From the NCBI GenBank assembly GCA_012728995.1, contig JAAYEB010000184.1, positions 1-40,190 on the forward strand: DNA of 40,190 bases. Reading direction: 5' to 3'. The notes under the pieces are model-generated. The model ran no database searches and was not told where the DNA came from. It saw only the letters and a list, made by a program, of their open reading frames with translations. The translations under genes and the position numbers were made by a program. How positions within the stretch are numbered: the stretch's first letter is position 1; each line of letters starts with the position of its first letter. Shown here one piece after another: positions 34,862 through 40,190 of the stretch. Origin of the DNA: Fibrobacter sp. (GTDB lineage: Bacteria; Fibrobacterota; Chitinivibrionia; Chitinivibrionales; Chitinispirillaceae).

Positions 34862-35893
34862 TTATTTGAAAAACTTTTCGCTTAAGTGGTCTCCATTTTC
34901 ATATACCAGTTTTTCGATTTCTGCTTTCGGAGCAGGAAAGGTCATTTTTAATTTTGCTTCATGTTCCTGATCGAGCATTTCCGGGAAAACTTTTCCAGGC
35001 ATAGCCTTGTAACGGTTCCCGTTTACATCTATAAGAGTGAAATCTGTTGTTCTGAGCCTGAGTGGGTTGTAGGAATAGTTATAGATATCAACTATGGCAC
35101 GAATTGTTTTACCTCTTCTTTGGGTAGTAGGAACTGCAAGAAGAATATCATATTTATTTATTTTCTTGAAAATTGTTGAATCCGGAATAGGGTCTACGAC
35201 TCTCAGGTATGCAGAATAGGTTGAAACATTTGTTTTTCTTAGAGTGCTTAAAAGTTTTTTAGCTTCTTCATGGGTAGAATCAAAATAAAGAGCTGTTAAT
35301 GCCCAGAATTCAGCTCTGATCATGTCTTCCTCATCTTCATTGAGCTTCCCGTTGTTGTAGTCCATGTCAGCCATTTCATAGTTTTCCTGAGCCAGTTTGG
35401 CTGTTAATTCTTTTCTTTTTTCTTTTATTGGACTTGGGTCATTAGCTTTTATAATAGCAGAATCAATAAGGTCGAGAGCATCGTCGTATCTTTCTTTTGA
35501 GACAGCCGAGTCTGCAAGTTGAGTGAGAAAAATTGCATATTGCTGTTTTAAATCCGGTTGGATATCTGTTCCGCCGATAAATTTTTCTATATCTTCTCTT
35601 ATTAATGGAATAGCTTCCATGTGAGCTGCACCTTCTTCGCGGATCATATTCGCTCTGGTAAGAGCCATTTCTATAAAACGATTTTTAAGTTTTGGACTTG
35701 CTTTATCCGGATTATCTTTAATGGCTTTGTCATACATCATGTAGGCTGTTTTAAGTTGAAGTCTTTTCTGGTTGCCTTCGAGTTTTTGTGATGCCCTGTA
35801 GGCAGCATCACCTTTTTTCTCTGAAGGGGATGAACAGGACATAACCATAGCCAAAACGCTTAAACTGACTACTATTTTCCAAACCGCTTTCAT
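34862..35893 (-). CDS. TPR-like lipoprotein
   Basis: A 343-residue predicted lipoprotein. The signal peptide MKAVWKIVVSLSVLAMVMSC puts the lipobox Cys at 20. Residues 30-225 are helical with TPR-like pairs (AYMMYDKAIKDNPDKAS, RYDDALDLIDSAII, EFWALTALYFDSTHEEA). Residues 230-343 look like a beta-sandwich of DUF4352/telokin type (IRAIVDIYNYSYNPLRLRTTDFTLIDVNGNRY). The start at 35893 is selected over 35905 because GGAGG lies 5 bases upstream of it and the signal peptide begins there. Probably an outer-membrane or periplasmic scaffold; the specific role is unknown. Confidence 0.8.
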   Translation of the reverse strand: MKAVWKIVVSLSVLAMVMSCSSPSEKKGDAAYRASQKLEGNQKRLQLKTAYMMYDKAIKDNPDKASPKLKNRFIEMALTRANMIREEGAAHMEAIPLIREDIEKFIGGTDIQPDLKQQYAIFLTQLADSAVSKERYDDALDLIDSAIIKANDPSPIKEKRKELTAKLAQENYEMADMDYNNGKLNEDEEDMIRAEFWALTALYFDSTHEEAKKLLSTLRKTNVSTYSAYLRVVDPIPDSTIFKKINKYDILLAVPTTQRRGKTIRAIVDIYNYSYNPLRLRTTDFTLIDVNGNRYKAMPGKVFPEMLDQEHEAKLKMTFPAPKAEIEKLVYENGDHLSEKFFK

Positions 35894-36112
35894 GTACTCC
35901 TCCATTTTTATTTATGTTAGCAGGTCTTATTATGAATAAGAATAAAGATGCTTTTCTCCTAAGGCATTGTCAATAGAAATGAACTATATCGGTTGCTAAA
36001 AGTTCTAAATGACACATATATTATCATTGAACGGGTTGTTTTGATTTATTTTGAGCCAATTTGAAGCTAAAAAGTGTGGCACAGGTTTAAAATACGAGGG
36101 AAAAATTGATCG

Positions 36113-37453
36113 ATGGAGAAAGATGATTCACAGCAAAAGCGGGCTGCAGCCAGGTCGCTGGTTGAAAGGCTGGTTTCACAAGGCTACATGGCACTTTTTG
36201 CTGGCGGTTATGTCCGGGATATGCTAATGGGAAATGAAGAATACGGTGATATTGATATTGCAACTGATGCAACGCCGGAAGAGGTACAGAAAGTTTTTTC
36301 ACATACAGTAGGTGTTGGGGAGCAGTTTGGGGTAATGGTTGTAATTCATAAAGGTATTCCTTTTGAGGTAGCAACATTTCGTTCTGACCTGGGGATTGAT
36401 GACGGGAGGCATCCGGAAGGTGTAGTTTTTACAGATCCTCAAAGTGATGCCTGCAGGAGAGATTTTACTATTAACGGGATGTTTTATGATCCGATAGAAG
36501 GAAAAGTACTGGATTATGTTTCGGGGGTGGAAGATATAAAAAGGAAGATTATTCGTTCAATAGGAGATCCGGATAAAAGATTCAGTGAGGATTATCTCAG
36601 GATGTTGAGGGGGATCAGATTTGCTGCGCGGTTTCATTTTAAAATTGAAAAAAATACATGGGCTGCACTGAAAAGCAGTTCCAGGGAAATTGAAAGAATT
36701 TCTCCCGAACGTATCTTTTCCGAAATCGATAAGATGCTTGTTTACAGGAATTCAGATCAGGCAATTTTACTTCTGAATGAGAGCGGGTTACTTGAACGGA
36801 TAATTCCTGAGATATCTGCAATGAAAGGGGTTGAACAGCCCCCCGAATTTCATCCGGAGGGGGATGTTTTTGTTCATACTTTGAAAGCTTTGGGGTTATT
36901 AAAGGATGGTGTTTCTTCGGTTCTGGGCTGGAGTGTGTTACTTCATGATATAGGAAAGCCGGGTACAATGAGCAGAACAGACCGTATACGGTTTAATAAT
37001 CACGACAGAATTGGTGCAGCAATGGCAAAGCGGGTATTGAAGCGACTGCGTGCTTCAAATTTATTGATTGAAAATGTGGAAGCATGTATTGAAAACCATA
37101 TGAATTTCATGAATGTGAGAAAGATGCGCCTGTCTACATTAAAAAAATTTTTATCACGCAAAACGATTCTGGAAGAACTGGAACTTCATAGAGTAGATTG
37201 TCTTGCAAGCCATGGCGATCTTGAGAACTATTTTTTCATTAAAGAACAACTGGAAAATTTTAAACAGGAACAGATCAAGCCGAAGCCACTTATTGGTGGA
37301 CGTGATCTGATCAGTATAGGTTTGGAACCGGGACCGGTTTTTGGTGAAATATTAAGTGAGATATATGATCTTCAACTGGAAGAAAAAATCAGTACCAGGG
37401 AAGAGGCATTAAATGCAGTTAAAGAAATGTGGAAAAATGAATCTATGAAATAG
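36113..37453 (+). CDS. cca: CCA tRNA nucleotidyltransferase with HD domain
   Basis: A 446-residue class II nucleotidyltransferase that adds or repairs the 3' CCA of tRNAs. Active-site motifs: FAGGYVRDMLMG (29-40) and the metal pair in DIDIA (D46, D48), then RRDFTINGMFYDP with the second-strand acidic neighbourhood, and EDYLRMLRGIRFAARF (nucleobase-recognition region). A C-terminal HD domain is seen near residue 277 (LLHDIGKPGT). The family overlaps in sequence with poly(A) polymerases. In this window tRNA-Ser(CGA) lacks an encoded CCA, consistent with a need for this activity. The ribosome-binding site is not strong. Confidence 0.92.
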   Translation: MEKDDSQQKRAAARSLVERLVSQGYMALFAGGYVRDMLMGNEEYGDIDIATDATPEEVQKVFSHTVGVGEQFGVMVVIHKGIPFEVATFRSDLGIDDGRHPEGVVFTDPQSDACRRDFTINGMFYDPIEGKVLDYVSGVEDIKRKIIRSIGDPDKRFSEDYLRMLRGIRFAARFHFKIEKNTWAALKSSSREIERISPERIFSEIDKMLVYRNSDQAILLLNESGLLERIIPEISAMKGVEQPPEFHPEGDVFVHTLKALGLLKDGVSSVLGWSVLLHDIGKPGTMSRTDRIRFNNHDRIGAAMAKRVLKRLRASNLLIENVEACIENHMNFMNVRKMRLSTLKKFLSRKTILEELELHRVDCLASHGDLENYFFIKEQLENFKQEQIKPKPLIGGRDLISIGLEPGPVFGEILSEIYDLQLEEKISTREEALNAVKEMWKNESMK

Positions 37454-37515
37454 CTGGCAGTTTTCCAGTCAAACAGGAATCTATTTATTCTTGATTGGAA
37501 TCTTATTAATGTTGG

Positions 37516-37545
37516 TTTGCATTACCATAGGCAATTTAGTATATT
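37516..37545 (+). promoter_or_regulatory. Candidate promoter of rimP-nusA-infB
   Basis: TTTGCA (37516-37521) and TATATT (37540-37545) are separated by 18 bases, predicting a transcript start near 37552 and a leader of about 70 bases ahead of rimP. Based only on hexamers and spacing. Confidence 0.45.
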
Positions 37546-37572
37546 AAATAGATTTTTGAGCTTGAAAGTTAG

Positions 37573-37593
37573 ACGGGCGAACAGCCCGTTTTT
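37573..37593 (+). terminator. Terminator hairpin in the rimP leader (possible attenuator)
   Basis: ACGGGC (37573-37578), loop GAACA, GCCCGT (37584-37589) and a run of five T ending at 37593. It ends 27 bases before the rimP start, leaving no room for a full promoter plus ribosome-binding site downstream. It can serve as the cca terminator, but transcription of rimP must start upstream and cross it or begin inside it. Confidence 0.8.
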
Positions 37594-37620
37594 AGTATGC
37601 ATATATCTGTGAGATTGATT

Positions 37621-38079
37621 ATGTCTTTTATTGATTCGATAAAATCTGTAATAGAGCATAAGGTTCAGGATCTTGGGTTCGAACTGTTTGATTTACGCTG
37701 GTTTAGTGCTGGTACCAAATCGATTCTCAGGGTTACAATTGACTCTTCAAAGAGTGTTACAATAAAAGATTGTGAAATTGTGAGCAGGGAACTGTCTGAG
37801 ATACTGGATTCAGAGCAGTTTTCACAGGACCGGTTTTACACACTTGAGGTATCATCACCTGGAATTGACCGTCCTTTGAAAACTGAACGTGATTACAAAA
37901 GAATTATCGGACATCCTGTACTTGTTCATTTATCGGAACCGGTTGAAGGAAAAAAGAGTTTTGAGGGAGAAGTAGTAAAATGCGAAAATGGCATTTTGGT
38001 ACTTAATTTTAACAATAAAATGGTGGAGATTCCGTTATCAATTATTTACAGTGGAAAAGAAGAAATCCGGTTCAAATAA
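37621..38079 (+). CDS. rimP: Ribosome maturation factor RimP
   Basis: A 152-residue 30S maturation protein. The N-terminal domain has GFELFDLRWFSAGTKSILRVTIDS (about residues 19-42) and the family motif YTLEVSSPGIDRPLKTERDYKRIIG (about 73-98), followed by an SH3-like C-terminal domain. ATG 37621 gives the normal family length (about 150); an in-frame ATG at 37597 would add eight residues and overlaps the terminator region's end. It precedes nusA by 16 bases, the conserved order in bacteria. Confidence 0.95.
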   Translation: MSFIDSIKSVIEHKVQDLGFELFDLRWFSAGTKSILRVTIDSSKSVTIKDCEIVSRELSEILDSEQFSQDRFYTLEVSSPGIDRPLKTERDYKRIIGHPVLVHLSEPVEGKKSFEGEVVKCENGILVLNFNNKMVEIPLSIIYSGKEEIRFK

Positions 38080-38095
38080 TGGAAGGATTAAATAG

Positions 38096-39487
38096 ATGAG
38101 AAAGAAGAGCAAAAACGAAGCATTAAAGGCGCTTGATATAGTTGCTTCGATTAGTGCCGTTACAAAGGAAAAAAGTATCAGTATGGACATGGTACTTGAG
38201 ACGCTCAAGGATGCTTTGACTACTGGTGCACGTAAATATTTAAAAAAGCCGATAAATGTTGAAGCCAGAGTGGACCGGGAAAAGGGTACAATAGAAGTCT
38301 TTACCCGTCAGACAGTTGTTGAGGTAGTTGAGGATCCTGAAATGCAGATCTCAATTGATGAAGCACGTGAGATTGACAGTGAGCTGGAACCAGGTGATGA
38401 GCTGGTTCAGGAACTGGATATTGACAGATTCGGAAGAATGGCCATTCAGACTGCCAAACAGGTAATAATTCAAAGGGTTCGTGAAGCTGAACGTGATAAG
38501 ATTTTTGTTGATTACAGTGAAAGAATCGGAGAGTTGGTGACCGGAACTGTTCAGCAGATTGAAAAGGGTAATATCCTTGTTAATCTGGGACGTACTGAGG
38601 CTTTGTTGCCTTTCAGGGAGCAGATCAGAAAAGAACATTATCGTCAGGGAGACAATATTCGTGCCTGTATCGTCGATGTAAAGAACAACCTTAAAGGGCC
38701 CCAGGTGATAATTTCGCGTACATGTCCAGAATTTCTCGCACGGCTTTTTGAGCTCGAAGTACCGGAAATATTTGACAAAACAGTTCGTATTGTTAAGGTT
38801 GTGCGTGATCCGGGACACAGGTCAAAAATTGCAGTTACTACAAGTGACAGTAGGGTTGATCCTGTTGGCGCCTGTGTCGGTATGAGGGGAAATCGTGTTC
38901 AGGCTATTGTCAGGGAACTGTCGAATGAGAGAATCGACATAATTAACTGGACCGATGAATTATCTCTTCTGGTACGTCGTGTTTTTTCTCCTGCAGAAGT
39001 CAAACGGGTTATTCCTGTTGGTGATCACAAAATAGTTGTTGTTATTCGGGAAGAAGATCTTGCTCAGGCTATTGGAAGAGAGGGACAGAATATACGCCTC
39101 GCATCAAAAATGCTTGATAAAGAGATTGATGTTTTTGGCGACGAAGAGTTTTCAAATATGACTGAAGAGCAGCGTTCAGAGGCGTTAAGTGAAATCCCTT
39201 CTGCTGCGCAGAGTCATGAACAAAAATCTGAATCGGATGCGCAAACGGGCGAATTTGACAGTGAACAGGATCAAAATGATGAGACTTATGATGAAGCGTA
39301 TGATGCGATGAGGGATGAAGCCAGGGGGGAACTTTTTTCTCAGAATAAAAATGAAGAAACTCCCGTTGTTGGTGAAATAATTGATAGTGCTTTAGGTACT
39401 ATGACAGAATCGGATGAAGACGCACAGGAGGCGATAGATGATACTCATGAAAATAAAGAGAGTAAATCAGCCGGTTCTACGCCTTAA
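38096..39487 (+). CDS. nusA: Transcription termination/antitermination factor NusA
   Basis: A 463-residue RNA polymerase-binding factor. The N-terminal domain (about 1-130) has ALKDALTTGARKY and a helix ending AKQVIIQRVREAERDKIFVDYSERIGE. The S1 domain is about 135-200 (GTVQQIEKGNILVNLGRTEALLP). Two KH domains follow (VGACVGMRGNRVQAIVRELSNERIDII at about 262-288 and AQAIGREGQNIRLASKML at about 325-342). The last 110 residues are a long, low-complexity acidic tail (D/E/S/Q rich) instead of the AR1/AR2 repeats of E. coli. AGGA precedes the start. It lies between rimP and infB. Confidence 0.95.
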   Translation: MRKKSKNEALKALDIVASISAVTKEKSISMDMVLETLKDALTTGARKYLKKPINVEARVDREKGTIEVFTRQTVVEVVEDPEMQISIDEAREIDSELEPGDELVQELDIDRFGRMAIQTAKQVIIQRVREAERDKIFVDYSERIGELVTGTVQQIEKGNILVNLGRTEALLPFREQIRKEHYRQGDNIRACIVDVKNNLKGPQVIISRTCPEFLARLFELEVPEIFDKTVRIVKVVRDPGHRSKIAVTTSDSRVDPVGACVGMRGNRVQAIVRELSNERIDIINWTDELSLLVRRVFSPAEVKRVIPVGDHKIVVVIREEDLAQAIGREGQNIRLASKMLDKEIDVFGDEEFSNMTEEQRSEALSEIPSAAQSHEQKSESDAQTGEFDSEQDQNDETYDEAYDAMRDEARGELFSQNKNEETPVVGEIIDSALGTMTESDEDAQEAIDDTHENKESKSAGSTP

Positions 39488-39609
39488 ATGAAGTATAATT
39501 ACAACTTGTTACTGTTTATAAAAAAAATGTGCGCGTCCATGTTTCTAACAATTTAGGGCGCTTTCATAACAATCCGATCAGCCGGCAGTCAATATATGAG
39601 AGGTAAAGC

Positions 39610-40190
39610 ATGGCAAAAGAGAAAGTTTACAAATTAGCCCAGGAATTCAAGGTCTCGAGCGAAGCTCTTGTGCAGATGCTGCGCGGCATGGGTATACAGG
39701 TTAAAAGTCATATGAGCACTGTTGACGAAAGTCTTCGAAACGACATCAAGAAGAAATTCGAACAGGAACGTGCTGAAATTAAAAAAGAGTATGAACGAAA
39801 AAAACAGATGCTTACCAGGGCACGCGAAGAACTGATTGGGAGAGAGGAAGAACAGGAATCTCAGAAGAGTGTAGAAAAAAGTGATTCTGGTAGTGAAAAG
39901 AATGTAGAAAAGAGCGATATAAAACCAAAAGAAGCAAAACCGCACGTTTCACATCGGCGGTTTGGGCGCAGTGAGCAGCCTTCAAGAGAACGTACGTATA
40001 TATCCCCAGAAAAAACTGTATCAAAAGATATGCCGGCAACACCGTTGACGCCTAACAAGACTGCGGAAGATAAGTCAGGAGCCAGAAAAGATAAAAAGAA
40101 AAAGTCCAAAAAACGTTCTGGACGGCCCGAAATCAATGAGATTGAATTAAAAGCCAATATTAAAAAGACTCTTGCAAAAATCGGCTCCGG
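39610..40190 (+). CDS. infB: Translation initiation factor IF-2, N-terminal part (runs off window)
   Basis: The first 193 residues of IF-2. The start MAKEKVYKLAQEFKVSSEALVQMLRGMGIQVKSHMS matches the conserved IF2_N fold that opens IF-2 proteins. It is followed by a long charged, lysine/glutamate-rich linker typical of the variable N-terminal region; the GTPase domain lies beyond the window. AGAGGT upstream serves as ribosome-binding site. Only 122 bases separate it from nusA, and no ylxR (often found here) is present. The frame is open to the last base. Confidence 0.94.
   Translation, partial: MAKEKVYKLAQEFKVSSEALVQMLRGMGIQVKSHMSTVDESLRNDIKKKFEQERAEIKKEYERKKQMLTRAREELIGREEEQESQKSVEKSDSGSEKNVEKSDIKPKEAKPHVSHRRFGRSEQPSRERTYISPEKTVSKDMPATPLTPNKTAEDKSGARKDKKKKSKKRSGRPEINEIELKANIKKTLAKIGS

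Noticed and set aside
39634-40157. Minus-strand phenylalanine/leucine-rich frames at the right end
   Set aside because: They are the antisense of the lysine/glutamate-rich IF-2 linker, which mimics membrane proteins.
1-40190. CRISPR array or insertion sequence
   Set aside because: No regularly spaced direct repeats and no transposase-like reading frame were seen anywhere in the window.

Overview
The window looks like a chromosomal segment of a Gram-negative bacterium, most likely of the Fibrobacterota (Chitinivibrio/Chitinispirillum-like). This placement is an inference. It rests on a TIGR02147-family gene (a family named from Fibrobacter succinogenes paralogs) paired with a DUF2341/LamG lipoprotein, several lipoboxed surface proteins, a GH43-CBM6 enzyme with a Fibrobacter-style C-terminal tail, and an AT-rich Gram-negative core genome.

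Region 1 (about 430-10213) is a GC-rich block holding a bacterial cellulose synthase operon: bcsR-like, bcsQ, bcsA, bcsB, an unassigned 81-residue ORF, and bcsC. Neighbouring genes overlap or nearly touch. It has the gene order of proteobacterial bcsRQABZC loci, but the cellulase bcsZ is absent and the small ORF sits in its place. Base composition differs strongly from both flanks, which suggests horizontal acquisition (or, less likely, a chimeric assembly). BcsA keeps all glycosyltransferase motifs and a PilZ c-di-GMP site, so the machine looks functional.

Region 2 (10597-16418) is conserved housekeeping DNA: two tRNA-Ser genes (CGA, GGA), the small SRP RNA, then dnaX-ybaB-recR-pgpA-DUF3392 and a DEAD-box RNA helicase. 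dnaX carries a ten-A run followed at once by a stop. The tau C-terminus continues in the -1 frame, which is the hallmark of gamma/tau production by programmed frameshifting or slippage.

Region 3 (16598-23239) is accessory: an orphan 234-residue protein, a hotdog acyl-CoA thioesterase, a small phage-like ORF on the minus strand, the TIGR02147/lipoprotein pair, and a secreted GH43-CBM6 glycosidase.

Region 4 (23528-33727) is dominated by storage-carbohydrate metabolism. A minus-strand pair encodes an HAD phosphatase and a beta-phosphoglucomutase/GH65 disaccharide phosphorylase fusion. A plus-strand pair encodes glycogen synthase (GT5) and a GH57 enzyme. Two envelope proteins lie between them.

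Region 5 (33966-40190) holds an RluA-type pseudouridine synthase, a TPR-like lipoprotein, the CCA-adding enzyme, and the transcription/translation operon rimP-nusA-infB. infB runs off the window. A terminator hairpin sits between a promoter-like sequence and rimP and may be an attenuator.
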